Shown here in pieces: positions 44,580 to 53,036 of a DNA stretch of 64,000 nt (its first letter is position 1; every line of letters starts with the position of its first letter). The stretch comes from Bacteroidales bacterium. GTDB taxonomy: Bacteria > Bacteroidota > Bacteroidia > Bacteroidales > UBA7960. The notes under the pieces are model-generated. The model searched no databases. It was given only the letters and a program-made list of their open reading frames with translations, and was not told the DNA's origin. The stretch is taken from contig JAHYJD010000006.1 of NCBI GenBank assembly GCA_019429365.1, positions 1-64,000 of the forward strand, read 5' to 3'. Position numbers and translations under genes: made by a program.

Positions 44580-46004
44580 ATGACAGCCAGATCATTCAAT
44601 GCAATGCTCTTCATAACCATAGTGGTTTTCCTGGCCGGGTCCTGCTCAAGGGGCCCGGCTAAGGAAGCCGCTGAGGTTTCATGGGAGACTATGGAAGAAA
44701 TTTTATCTGAAATTGTTGCTCCCATATTTCCCAATGCCGTTTATGATGTGACCGAATTTGGTGCCGTCGGCGATGGTGAAACCCTGTCGACCGAAGCCAT
44801 CAATGCAGCCATCATAGCCTGCTCAGAAGCCGGAGGCGGCATGGTAATGATTCCGGAGGGCGACTACCTTACCGGGGCCATTCACCTTAAATCCAATGTC
44901 AACCTGCATCTTTCTGAAGGGGTAGTGCTGAAATTCAGTCGAAACCCCGAAGACTTCCTGCCAATGGTGTTTACCCGCTGGGAAGGGGTTGAACTTTTCA
45001 ACTACTCCCCTTTTGTGTATGCCTATGAGCAGCAAAATGTGGCCATTACCGGGCAAGGCACTCTCGACGGACAAGCAACTTCAGAGCATTGGTGGTACTG
45101 GAAAGGCCCCTGGAGCCGCGCCACCTGGGAAATCGTTCCTGAGAACCAGGTAGAAGCCCGCGACAGGCTCATAGAAATGGCAGAAAACGGGTTGCCGGTC
45201 GAAGAACGGCAGTTTGGCGCCGGCCATTACCTCAGGCCAAACTTCGTGCAGTTTTACAAATGCCAGAATATCCTCATGGAAGGCATTACCATTATCAACT
45301 CCCCCATGTGGGTCATTCACCCGGTGCTATCCGAAAACATCACTATTTCAAATGTTTCGGTGATCAGCCACGGGCCCAACAACGATGGCTGCAATCCTGA
45401 GTCGAGCCGCAACATCCTTATACAGGACAGCTACTTTGACACGGGCGACGACTGCATCGCCATCAAGTCGGGTCGAAATGCCGACGGACGCCGCCTTAAT
45501 GTACCCTCCGAAAACATCATAGTGCGTCGCTGCACCATGCGCGATGGGCACGGTGGCGTGGTGATGGGCAGCGAAATTTCGGGCAGCGTGCGCAACGTTT
45601 TTGCCGAAGACTGCATTATGGACAGCCCCAACCTCGACCGCATCATTCGCATTAAAACCAATTCCATCAGGGGTGGGGTGATCGAAAACATTTTCGTGCG
45701 CAACATCAACGTGGGAAGGGTTCGCCAGGCCATACTGCATATCGACTTCGACTACGAAGAAGGCGATGCCGGGGCGTTTACACCCCTGGTGCGCAACATT
45801 CACCTCGACAACATCACCAGCCAGAGCAGCGACCGGGCCATTTTCATCAATGCCTATGAACGTGCTCCCGTAACCGGGGTTTATATTAAAGACTGCACCT
45901 TTAACGGGGTGGAGAAAGACAACCTGATCAATAACGTGGAAGACCTGGTGCTGGAAAACGTGACCCTCAACGGAGAACCCATGCCGGGCCTCTCTCCTGA
46001 ATAA
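44580..46004 (+). CDS. GH28 polygalacturonase lipoprotein
   Basis: A 474-residue lipoprotein (lipobox LAGSCSRG, Cys near 21). The parallel beta-helix carries all four GH28 active-site motifs: NNDGCNPESS (NTD-like, near 261), DTGDDCIAIKSG (DD, near 282), GHGGVVMGSE (GHG, near 322) and RIIRIKTNS (RIK, near 360). VTEFGAVGDGETLSTEAINAAI at the N-terminus is typical. It hydrolyses galacturonan, probably as an exo-enzyme on oligomers inside the periplasm or at the surface, giving saturated galacturonate for UxaC. It is the last pectin gene of the right arm and follows a hairpin. Confidence 0.95.
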   Translation: MTARSFNAMLFITIVVFLAGSCSRGPAKEAAEVSWETMEEILSEIVAPIFPNAVYDVTEFGAVGDGETLSTEAINAAIIACSEAGGGMVMIPEGDYLTGAIHLKSNVNLHLSEGVVLKFSRNPEDFLPMVFTRWEGVELFNYSPFVYAYEQQNVAITGQGTLDGQATSEHWWYWKGPWSRATWEIVPENQVEARDRLIEMAENGLPVEERQFGAGHYLRPNFVQFYKCQNILMEGITIINSPMWVIHPVLSENITISNVSVISHGPNNDGCNPESSRNILIQDSYFDTGDDCIAIKSGRNADGRRLNVPSENIIVRRCTMRDGHGGVVMGSEISGSVRNVFAEDCIMDSPNLDRIIRIKTNSIRGGVIENIFVRNINVGRVRQAILHIDFDYEEGDAGAFTPLVRNIHLDNITSQSSDRAIFINAYERAPVTGVYIKDCTFNGVEKDNLINNVEDLVLENVTLNGEPMPGLSPE

Positions 46005-46114
46005 ATATCGAATGGCCTCGTTTGAAGGTCGGTTTTTTTTATTTGTTCTTTTTTTGGAGGTTTTTGGTTAACTTTCAGGGTCCATTTAAACCATGGGCCC
46101 TGATTTTTTTACCC

Positions 46115-47239
46115 ATGATAAAAATTGTTGCCGATAATAAAATCCCTTTCCTGGCTGGTGTACTTGAAAAGGTTGCCAAAGTCGAATATTTGCCGGGAGC
46201 AAAGATCAGCCGCGAGCATTTGCTCGATGCCGATGCACTGATAGTGCGTACCCGCACCCTTTGCAATGCCCATTTGCTCGAAGGCACTTTTGTGAAATTC
46301 ATCGCTTCGGCTACCATTGGCCACGACCACATTGATAAGGAATATTGCCGCCAAAAGGGAATTGTCTGGGTTAACGCTCCCGGATGCAATGCCGGTTCTG
46401 TGGTGCAGTATGTATCGTCGGCAATGGCACATATTTTTTTGCAAAAAGATTACCCTTTCGGGGAAATAACCCTGGGGGTGATTGGTGCCGGCAATGTGGG
46501 AAGCCGACTGGTAAAAGTGGCCCAAACCCTTGGACTGAAAACCCTGGTGAACGATCCGCCACGGGCTCGTAAAGAAGGCCCGGAAGATTTTTGCAACCTG
46601 GAAGAGCTGCTCGAAAAGGCCGACATTATCAGCCTGCATGTGCCACTGAATATGGACGGCCCCGACAAAACCCTTCACATGGCAGACGCCCGATTTTTCA
46701 GCAGGATGAAAGCAGGCGCCTGGTTCATAAACACCTCCCGTGGAGAGGTTGCAGAAACAGGAGCTTTGAAAAATGCCATAAGTTTAGGAAAACTGGCAGG
46801 CGCAATCATCGATGTGTGGGAAAACGAGCCCGACATTGACCGGGGGCTGCTCAATCTGGTTTCCATTGCCACACCCCATATCGCCGGATATTCGGCCGAC
46901 GGTAAGGCCAATGGCACCAGCATGAGCGTGCAAGCCATCAGCCGATTCTTCAATCTGGGCCTCGACCATTGGAAACCAAAGACCATCCCGCTCCCTGCCA
47001 AACCACTGCTATGCCTTTCCGCGAAAGCGAAAACTAAAAAAGAAATATTCTGCGAGCTGAGCCAGCAGGCGTACGACATTTATGCCGACGACCAAACCTT
47101 GCGCCATTCGCCCGAAACTTTCGAAAAACAACGCGGCGACTACCCCATACGACGGGAACCGCATGCGCTAAGCGTCGCAACTCATGATCTGAAAAAGGAA
47201 CATGTGGATTTTATCCAGGCCCTGGGATACAAACTTTAG
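46115..47239 (+). CDS. pdxB: Erythronate-4-phosphate dehydrogenase
   Basis: A 374-residue D-2-hydroxyacid dehydrogenase of the PdxB type (E. coli 378). It catalyses the second step of DXP-dependent pyridoxal phosphate synthesis. N-terminal IKIVADNKIPFL and FIASATIGHDHIDKEYC are PdxB-specific; the NAD motif is GVIGAGNVGSRLV near 120. The Arg is in FINTSRGEVAETGAL, the Glu in DVWENEPD near 234, and the His in TPHIAGYSADGKANGTSM near 254. The C-terminal dimerisation domain is present. The ATG at 46115 is used; the longer ORF adds an unrelated hydrophobic leader. It is a housekeeping gene outside the pectin locus. Confidence 0.93.
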   Translation: MIKIVADNKIPFLAGVLEKVAKVEYLPGAKISREHLLDADALIVRTRTLCNAHLLEGTFVKFIASATIGHDHIDKEYCRQKGIVWVNAPGCNAGSVVQYVSSAMAHIFLQKDYPFGEITLGVIGAGNVGSRLVKVAQTLGLKTLVNDPPRARKEGPEDFCNLEELLEKADIISLHVPLNMDGPDKTLHMADARFFSRMKAGAWFINTSRGEVAETGALKNAISLGKLAGAIIDVWENEPDIDRGLLNLVSIATPHIAGYSADGKANGTSMSVQAISRFFNLGLDHWKPKTIPLPAKPLLCLSAKAKTKKEIFCELSQQAYDIYADDQTLRHSPETFEKQRGDYPIRREPHALSVATHDLKKEHVDFIQALGYKL

Positions 47240-47257
47240 GGGCTAGGGATCAGGGAT

Positions 47258-47340
47258 TGTTAATTATCAATTGTTAACCCCGCTCATCCTCAAATCAAAA
47301 AAACATCAAATCTTCCCAACTTCCTAACTTCTCAACTTCA
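47258..47340. repeat. Intergenic palindrome and AACTTC heptad-like array
   Basis: The 102-base gap after pdxB holds GTTAATTATCAATTGTTAAC, an interrupted palindrome. It then holds three spaced AACTTC units (CCAACTTCCTAACTTCTCAACTTC, split here only by single or double bases). It resembles the GTTCAAG array at 2485-2508 in style. No gene or terminator was recognised in it. Confidence 0.45.
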
Positions 47341-47341
47341 A

Positions 47342-47857
47342 TTAATCTTCCCTTTTTCGCAGGAATGCAAACAGATAAAGGCTGAAAACGGCTGAAGTGC
47401 TCAATTGAATAAGCAGCGGTGTGCTGATGAGGCTGTCACCGGGCAATACGGTGAGTATGGCCACATATTTAAGGCCGTAGTAAAAAATCTTGCTGAGCCA
47501 GATGCTCAGGAAAATTGCCGGCAGGACGTGAATGCGTTTCACAAGGAAATAAAACAGGGCCACATTCACCACCAGTTCGGCCGAAATAAGCATGGTTTTT
47601 ACCAGCACCGGGTGGGCCGAAATCAGAAATGAGAACAACGGAAGGGTTAATGCCAGCAGGTAGGCGTTTTTGCGGTTGGTATGCACCAGGGCAAGCACCA
47701 GCATTAAACGCATGGGTTCAATAAGATAAAGCTTAATACTGAGCATGTGCGAAATGGCCGGAAGAAAATAAATAAAAGCCAAAGCAAAAACATCAAGAAC
47801 GGCGGGCTTTACGTAAGTCTTCCAGGAAACGGTGCTGATGTTGGCGGTTGCTGACAT
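47342..47857 (-). CDS. Hypothetical integral membrane protein
   Basis: A 171-residue protein with about five or six hydrophobic segments (about 18-38, 44-62, 66-82, 88-108, 112-135, 142-165). Its central part (YLIEPMRLMLVLALVHTNRKNAYLLALTLPLFSFLISAHP followed by KTMLISAELVVNVALFYFLV) has the look of a small substrate-binding (S) component of ECF vitamin transporters. I could not find a definite signature, so function is unassigned. It is a single gene, pointing towards pdxB and divergent from the DUF362 gene. Confidence 0.7.
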   Translation of the reverse strand: MSATANISTVSWKTYVKPAVLDVFALAFIYFLPAISHMLSIKLYLIEPMRLMLVLALVHTNRKNAYLLALTLPLFSFLISAHPVLVKTMLISAELVVNVALFYFLVKRIHVLPAIFLSIWLSKIFYYGLKYVAILTVLPGDSLISTPLLIQLSTSAVFSLYLFAFLRKRED

Positions 47858-47955
47858 GTTAATATCTAAATTTGTTGTTTATTTAAAATCATTATAAATA
47901 AAGCCTTTCAGGGGCGTTTACAGGCGTAAAAATAAGAAATTTTGGCCTGAAATGA

Positions 47956-47963
47956 TATTTTTG
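47956..47963 (+). promoter_or_regulatory. -7 promoter box of the DUF362/Fe-S operon
   Basis: TATTTTTG matches TAnnTTTG exactly and lies 36 bases before the DUF362 start codon. Confidence 0.5.
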
Positions 47964-47998
47964 CGGTTACAAAAGCAATTCAAAAGAAAGGCATTGAA

Positions 47999-48928
47999 AT
48001 GGACAGGCGCAGTTTTATCAGAAAAGGATTTATTTATTCGGCACTTTCGGGACTTTACAGCTCTGCAATTGGGCGTATTCCCTTGCTTTCGGCACAGCGG
48101 CCCGCCACCCAGGCCACGGGCAATTACGACCTGGTGGCTGTTCGCGGCGGCGAGCCCGTAGCCATGTATCGCAGGGCCATGCAGGAGATGGGTGGCATAC
48201 AACGCTTTGTGAAACGAGGGCAGCGCGTGGTGGTGAAGCCCAATATTGGCTGGGATGTTCCGCCCGAGCGGGCCGGAAACACCAACCCCGACCTGATTGG
48301 CGCCATTGTGAAAGACTGCCTTGATGCCGGCGCCAGCCGGGTGTTCGTGTTCGACAACACCTGCGACAACTGGCAACGATGCTACCAGAACAGCGGCATA
48401 GAAGATGCGGTGCGCCGTGCGGGCGGGCAGATCGTGCCCGGAAACCTGGAGCGCTACTACCACGATGTGGAGATACCCGGTGCACGCCGTCTTAAAACGG
48501 CCAAGGTGCATGAGCAAATTCTCGAAGCCGACGTGTTCATCAACGTGCCCGTGCTAAAGCATCATGGCTCCACCACGGTAACCGTGGCAATGAAAAACCT
48601 GATGGGCGTGGTTTGGGACCGCCGCTTCTGGCACCGAAACGACCTGCACCAGTGCATTGCCGATTTCTGCCTGTATCGAAAGCCCGATCTGAACATAGTG
48701 GATGCTTACCTGGTAATGACACAGAATGGTCCGCGCGGCACCTCAACAGCCGATCTTACCCTAAGAAAAAGCTTGCTGGTATCGACCGATATTGTTGCAA
48801 TAGATGCTGCCAGCACCCTGATTTTCGGCACCCAACCCGAAAACATCGGGCACATTAAGATCGCCTCCGAGATGAATATTGGCCAAATGAACCTGGACAG
48901 GCTCAACATCAAGCGCGTTGCCATTTAA
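47999..48928 (+). CDS. Exported DUF362 protein with Tat-like signal
   Basis: A 309-residue protein. The N-terminus MDRRSFIRKGFIYSALSGLY has a twin-arginine followed by a hydrophobic stretch, consistent with Tat export of a folded cofactor protein. The rest matches DUF362: RVVVKPNIGWDVPPERAGNTNPD near 75, VFVFDNTCDNWQRCYQNSG near 115, VFINVPVLKHHGSTTVTVAMKNLMG near 180, and NIVDAYLVMTQNGPRG near 230. The family is unassigned but often found with ferredoxin-like proteins. The Fe-S membrane protein gene starts 13 bases after its stop, so the two probably form one redox system. Confidence 0.88.
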   Translation: MDRRSFIRKGFIYSALSGLYSSAIGRIPLLSAQRPATQATGNYDLVAVRGGEPVAMYRRAMQEMGGIQRFVKRGQRVVVKPNIGWDVPPERAGNTNPDLIGAIVKDCLDAGASRVFVFDNTCDNWQRCYQNSGIEDAVRRAGGQIVPGNLERYYHDVEIPGARRLKTAKVHEQILEADVFINVPVLKHHGSTTVTVAMKNLMGVVWDRRFWHRNDLHQCIADFCLYRKPDLNIVDAYLVMTQNGPRGTSTADLTLRKSLLVSTDIVAIDAASTLIFGTQPENIGHIKIASEMNIGQMNLDRLNIKRVAI

Positions 48929-48941
48929 AACCCAGCCAAGC

Positions 48942-50519
48942 ATGAAACTTCGACACCTGAAAAAGATCAGGATCGCCCTGTCACTGGCCATTTTTTTATT
49001 CTTGCTTATTTTCTTTCTGGGCATTGAATCGGGCCTGCTCAATCCGGTATCGAATTTTCTTTTGCGCCTGCAGCTCATCCCTTCCATATTGCGTTTCCTG
49101 GCCTTGTTTTTCACCATTTCGGGGCTGGGATTTTTGCTTGTACTGGGGCTCACCTTTCTTTTCGGCCGGGTATACTGCTCGTCCATTTGCCCCATGGGCA
49201 CGCTGCAGGATATGATTATTGCCCTGGCGCGGCCATTCCGAAAAAAGAAAAACAGGAAATTTACTTACTCGGGCAACCAGAAAAATATTTTGCGCTACAG
49301 CGTCTTAGGAGCAACGATTGTATTCTGGTTTTTTGGCAGTCTTTTCCTGGTGAATCTCCTCGACCCCTATTCGAACTTCGGAAAGATATCGGTCAGTTTT
49401 TTCCAACCAGCGTTTATTTTCCTGAACAACAAACTGGCTTTTTTCCTGGAGCGTTTTCATATCTATTCGGTGGCACCGTTGGAAGTTAAAACCCTCCCGC
49501 TTTATGTGATAATGGTTTCGGCCACTATTTTCCTCACCATAGGCATTATGTCGGTATTGCGTGGCAGGCTTTTTTGCAACACCCTTTGCCCGGCCGGCGC
49601 AATGCTTAGCCTGGTAGCCCACAAGCAGTATTACAAAATTACTTTCAACGACGGGGCATGTACCCTTTGCGGGAAATGTGAACGGGTATGTAAGGCCGAA
49701 TGCCTTAACAGCCGCACCAAAGTAATTGATCACAGCCGCTGTGTGAGCTGTTTTAATTGCTTCACTGCCTGCACCAACGATGCCCTTTTTTACAGCCATC
49801 AAAAAGCAGTTCCGGCCATGGTTGCCACGAACACCCCTGCCGCCAGCCCCGGAAAGCGACAGTTTTTGCTCGCAATGGCAGGCGGAGCCTTGTCGATCCC
49901 CCTGCTGAAAAATGTCAGCCTTGCCCAGGGCTACAGCAAGCCCGGTTTGGTTCCCACCGGAACGGCAAGCCCGGTAACGCCCCCCGGAGCTATCAGCTAC
50001 GAACATTTTACCAGCAATTGCATTGCTTGCTACCTGTGCGTAGGAGCTTGCCCGAAAAACGTCATCGTACCCTCGTTTTTCGATTATGGGTTGAATGGCT
50101 TTATGCAACCCAAACTCGACTACCACAGAAGTTTCTGTAATTTCGACTGTGTGAAATGTACCGAGGTTTGCCCCACCGGTGCCATTACCAAACAAACACC
50201 CGAGGAGAAGCAGAAAATCCAGATCGGGGTGGCCCGCTTTATGCAGGAAAGTTGCATCGTTACGATAGACCGCACCGACTGCGGCGCCTGCTCCGAGCAC
50301 TGCCCCACCAAGGCAGTGCATATGGTAGAATGGGAAGGCCTGAGGCTGCCCGAAGTTACACCCGACCTGTGCGTGGGCTGCGGCGCCTGCGAATATGCCT
50401 GCCCCACCGAGCCGTATAAGGCCATTTATGTGGAAAGCAACCTGGTGCACCTGGAAGCCCGGCCCATTGAAGAAAGCGACGGGCCGCAGCAACAGGTTCT
50501 TGACGATTTTCCATTCTGA
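48942..50519 (+). CDS. Membrane Fe-S protein: NapH-like domain fused to polyferredoxin
   Basis: A 525-residue protein. Residues 1-215 hold four to five transmembrane helices with NapH/YccM-type CSSICPMGTLQD (near 86) and CNTLCPAGAMLS (near 210). Residues 230-275 hold two 4Fe-4S motifs (CTLCGKCERVCKAEC; CVSCFNCFTAC). A second signal-like stretch (KRQFLLAMAGGALSIPLL, near 306) follows, then a NapG-like half with CIACYLCVGACPKN, CVKCTEVCPTG, CGACSEHCPTK and CVGCGACEYACPTEP. It looks like a quinol-linked electron-transfer unit with many clusters. The ATG at 48942 gives a basic N-terminus before the first helix. It is co-transcribed with DUF362. Electron donor and acceptor are unknown. Confidence 0.88.
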   Translation: MKLRHLKKIRIALSLAIFLFLLIFFLGIESGLLNPVSNFLLRLQLIPSILRFLALFFTISGLGFLLVLGLTFLFGRVYCSSICPMGTLQDMIIALARPFRKKKNRKFTYSGNQKNILRYSVLGATIVFWFFGSLFLVNLLDPYSNFGKISVSFFQPAFIFLNNKLAFFLERFHIYSVAPLEVKTLPLYVIMVSATIFLTIGIMSVLRGRLFCNTLCPAGAMLSLVAHKQYYKITFNDGACTLCGKCERVCKAECLNSRTKVIDHSRCVSCFNCFTACTNDALFYSHQKAVPAMVATNTPAASPGKRQFLLAMAGGALSIPLLKNVSLAQGYSKPGLVPTGTASPVTPPGAISYEHFTSNCIACYLCVGACPKNVIVPSFFDYGLNGFMQPKLDYHRSFCNFDCVKCTEVCPTGAITKQTPEEKQKIQIGVARFMQESCIVTIDRTDCGACSEHCPTKAVHMVEWEGLRLPEVTPDLCVGCGACEYACPTEPYKAIYVESNLVHLEARPIEESDGPQQQVLDDFPF

Positions 50520-50954
50520 TCAGGAAGAGATACCAAAGCCCAGGGCCAGCAGTGCTGCCAGCACAATGGCATACACCAGTATGCCCAAAAAGGAGGCTTG
50601 TAGAAACAGCCGTGTTTTCATACCAAAAAGCTTGACGGTGGCTGCAATCACCCACACTCCAATCCAGGGAGTGAGCAAGGCCGTAAACCAAAAACCATGG
50701 TTGTTGAGTTTTTTGCTAACCTTATCGGAGGCCAGGCCTTGCAGCCAGCGGCCAATCCTTCCGCGACCAGCAATCTGCCCATAAAAAGAGGTAACGAGGA
50801 CGGCTGGAAGGAAGTTCCCAAAAACACTCCAGAAAACCACCGATACCGGGTCGAGCCCCATAGCCAGGCCCGAAGGCACCGCAACATAAATCTCGGCAAG
50901 GGGGAAAAAACCTATAAACCAAACCGAAAAGGCTTTTGCGAAATAGGAAAACAT
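50520..50954 (-). CDS. Small DedA/Sm_multidrug_ex-like membrane protein
   Basis: A 144-residue integral membrane protein of the family called putative small multi-drug export protein (PF06695 type). It has PLAEIYVAVPSGLAMGLDPVSVVFWSVFGN near the N-terminus, a loop with RGRIGRWLQ, and a second half with TPWIGVWVIAATVKLFGM. Transport activity has not been shown for the family in general. The ATG at 50954 is chosen because a promoter box lies just upstream and inside the longer ORF. Its stop codon directly abuts that of the convergent Fe-S gene. Confidence 0.85.
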   Translation of the reverse strand: MFSYFAKAFSVWFIGFFPLAEIYVAVPSGLAMGLDPVSVVFWSVFGNFLPAVLVTSFYGQIAGRGRIGRWLQGLASDKVSKKLNNHGFWFTALLTPWIGVWVIAATVKLFGMKTRLFLQASFLGILVYAIVLAALLALGFGISS

Positions 50955-50976
50955 TGCGCTGATTTCAAACAAGTGG

Positions 50977-50984
50977 CAAAAGTA
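50977..50984 (-). promoter_or_regulatory. -7 box of the small export-protein gene
   Basis: On the minus strand this reads TACTTTTG, matching TAnnTTTG, 22 bases from the chosen ATG at 50954. Confidence 0.4.
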
Positions 50985-51093
50985 CACAACATTCCTTCCC
51001 CCGAAAGGGAAAAAGCATGAAAAACAGGCCCTGATTGGCGGTCAGCATGGTTCTATTTTTCTGTTATTCATTTCACAATTATGGGATAATCAT

Positions 51094-51101
51094 TACCTTT
51101 G
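51094..51101 (+). promoter_or_regulatory. -7 promoter box of the carboxyltransferase gene
   Basis: TACCTTTG matches the -7 consensus exactly, 45 bases before the ATG at 51147. It overlaps the start of the longer track ORF, supporting the shorter protein. Confidence 0.5.
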
Positions 51102-51146
51102 CTGTGCGTCGGATGTAACAAAATTTCTCAAACAATTCTTTTTTCC

Positions 51147-52865
51147 ATGAATAAAACGCTGAAGATCAGAGACCTCACTTTACGCGATGGACAGCAGTCG
51201 CTTTTTGCCACCCGTATGACCCAGGCCCAGGTCGACCGGGTACTCCCCTTCTACAAAGACGCCGGATTTTACGCCATGGAGGTTTGGGGCGGTGCAGTAC
51301 CCGACTCGGTAATGCGTTACCTCAATGAAGATCCATGGGAAAGGCTCGAAAAGATCAAGGCAAGCATAGGCGACACCTCCAAACTGACCGCTCTTTCGCG
51401 CGGACGCAACCTGTTTGGGTACAACCCTTACCCCGACTCGGTGATAGAGGGCTTTAACCGCAACGCCGTAAAGTCGGGAATCGACATCATGCGCATTTTC
51501 GACGCCCTGAACGACACCAGCAATATGGTTTCGACCATTAAGTATGTGAAGGAAAATGGCGGCATTGCCGACTGCACCGTATGCTATACCGTAGATCCGA
51601 AATTCAGAAAAAGAGACCACCTGAAAGGACTGCTCCAGGGAAAACTGCTTCCCGGAAAGGTCTTTACCATTGAGTATTTTGTAAGAAAAGCCCAGGAGTT
51701 GGAAAAGATGGGCGCCGACATGATTACCATCAAAGACATGGCCGGCCTTATCCCCCCGGTCAAGTCGGGCATCATCATTAAACTTATGAAGGAAGAAGTG
51801 GGTATTCCAATTAACTTCCACACCCACTCCACCCCCGGCTATGGGCTGGCCTCGGTACTCACCGCCATCCTGAACGGGGTGGACATTGTCGACACCTGCA
51901 TGCTAAACTTTGCTGGCGGCCCTGCAGGTCCATCGTTCGAAATTGTACAAATTTTCTGCAATAAGCTGGGCATAGACACCGGCGTTAACCTTGAGGCTGT
52001 TGTAAAAATAAACAGGGAACTGAAAGAAATCCGCAAGGAACTTGCTGATTTCGACACCTACCAGATTTTTCCGATGGATTTCGACATCACAAAAGACAAG
52101 CTGCCCAAAGAAATTGACGCCCTGTTCGATAAGGCCATTGAGCTGGCACGCGAGCGCAAGGAGCGGGAGTTGCTGGTTACCACCCAGGCCATTGAACAAT
52201 ACTTCAAGTTTCCGCCACCCAACGAAAACGTACGCACAGCCGAGATTCCCGGCGGTATGTATACCAATATGCTGGCCCAGCTCAAGCAGCTGAAGCTTGA
52301 AAAACTGCTTCCCAGGGTGCTGGAAATCATTCCAACCGTTCGGCTTGCTGCAGGCTGTCCTCCCCTTGTTACCCCAACCAGCCAGATCGTTGGTGTGCAG
52401 GCCGTAAACTGCATTATTGATGAAAACAATGGAAAACCATTCTATACCACAAACTCGGTGCAGTTTGTAAATTTAGTAAAAGGCCTTTACGGAAAGACAC
52501 CCATCCCGGTTGAACCTTCCTTCAGAAAGCAAATTACCGGCTCACCGAAAGAGACGCCATACAACCCCAAAGATTACAAAAAGCAGGACAATCCGGTATT
52601 GGAAGAGTTTGGCGGCGTGCAACTGGCCCAAAACGAAAAAGAGGAATTGCTGCTCGAATTGTTCCCTTCAGTTGCCACCACCTTCCTGTCGAACCGCATT
52701 GAACAGCGCCACCTTGCAGAGATCAGAGCCATACAGGAAGAAAAACGCCGCAAGTACGAAGCCGAAAAAGCAGTATACGAAAACCTTTCAGAAGAAGAAA
52801 AAGAAAAACGCCTGCTCGAAGGACTTTATAATTACAAGTGGACCACTTTTAACGAAGAAGAGTAA
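51147..52865 (+). CDS. oadA: Oxaloacetate decarboxylase/pyruvate carboxylase carboxyltransferase subunit
   Basis: A 572-residue protein with the HMGL-like TIM-barrel carboxyltransferase domain (about 1-290). It has LTLRDGQQSLFATRM near residue 10, MITIKDMAGLIPP with the active-site Lys near 193, and the metal-binding HTHSTPG near 220. The conserved carboxylase domain of the OadA/PycB family follows (about 300-470). The protein ends in a charged helical tail and no biotinyl AMKM motif was seen, so the biotin carrier must be a separate polypeptide. It moves the carboxyl between oxaloacetate/pyruvate and biotin, possibly as part of a sodium pump. No partner subunit is next to it here. Confidence 0.9.
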   Translation: MNKTLKIRDLTLRDGQQSLFATRMTQAQVDRVLPFYKDAGFYAMEVWGGAVPDSVMRYLNEDPWERLEKIKASIGDTSKLTALSRGRNLFGYNPYPDSVIEGFNRNAVKSGIDIMRIFDALNDTSNMVSTIKYVKENGGIADCTVCYTVDPKFRKRDHLKGLLQGKLLPGKVFTIEYFVRKAQELEKMGADMITIKDMAGLIPPVKSGIIIKLMKEEVGIPINFHTHSTPGYGLASVLTAILNGVDIVDTCMLNFAGGPAGPSFEIVQIFCNKLGIDTGVNLEAVVKINRELKEIRKELADFDTYQIFPMDFDITKDKLPKEIDALFDKAIELARERKERELLVTTQAIEQYFKFPPPNENVRTAEIPGGMYTNMLAQLKQLKLEKLLPRVLEIIPTVRLAAGCPPLVTPTSQIVGVQAVNCIIDENNGKPFYTTNSVQFVNLVKGLYGKTPIPVEPSFRKQITGSPKETPYNPKDYKKQDNPVLEEFGGVQLAQNEKEELLLELFPSVATTFLSNRIEQRHLAEIRAIQEEKRRKYEAEKAVYENLSEEEKEKRLLEGLYNYKWTTFNEEE

Positions 52866-52961
52866 TAAAAAAACGTTTCAAATTAATTGATTGTCAAGTA
52901 TTCTGCATGCATCAATCAGAAAAGAAATAACTACCACAACTGGCTTTTTTTGCCGTAGAAG

Positions 52962-53007
52962 AAAATAAAATGGGTCGCTACCTTTCGGCATCGACCCATT
53001 TTATTTT
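52962..53007. terminator. Bidirectional terminator hairpin
   Basis: AAAATAAAATGGGTCG pairs perfectly with CGACCCATTTTATTTT (16 bp) around a 14-base loop. With A-rich and T-rich flanks it can terminate both oadA on the plus strand and the 1388-residue protein gene converging on the minus strand. Confidence 0.88.
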
Positions 53008-53036
53008 ATCCAAGAAATTATACGCTAATAGTTAAC

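Noticed and set aside
46008-46045. Possible terminator after the GH28 gene
   Set aside because: GGCCT and AGGTC can pair only weakly with a G-T pair, although a T run follows; not convincing enough to list.
49305-50492. 395-residue minus-strand ORF opposite the Fe-S protein gene
   Set aside because: Its length comes from the cysteine-rich, GC-biased coding strand; it has no domain and lies fully inside a clear gene.
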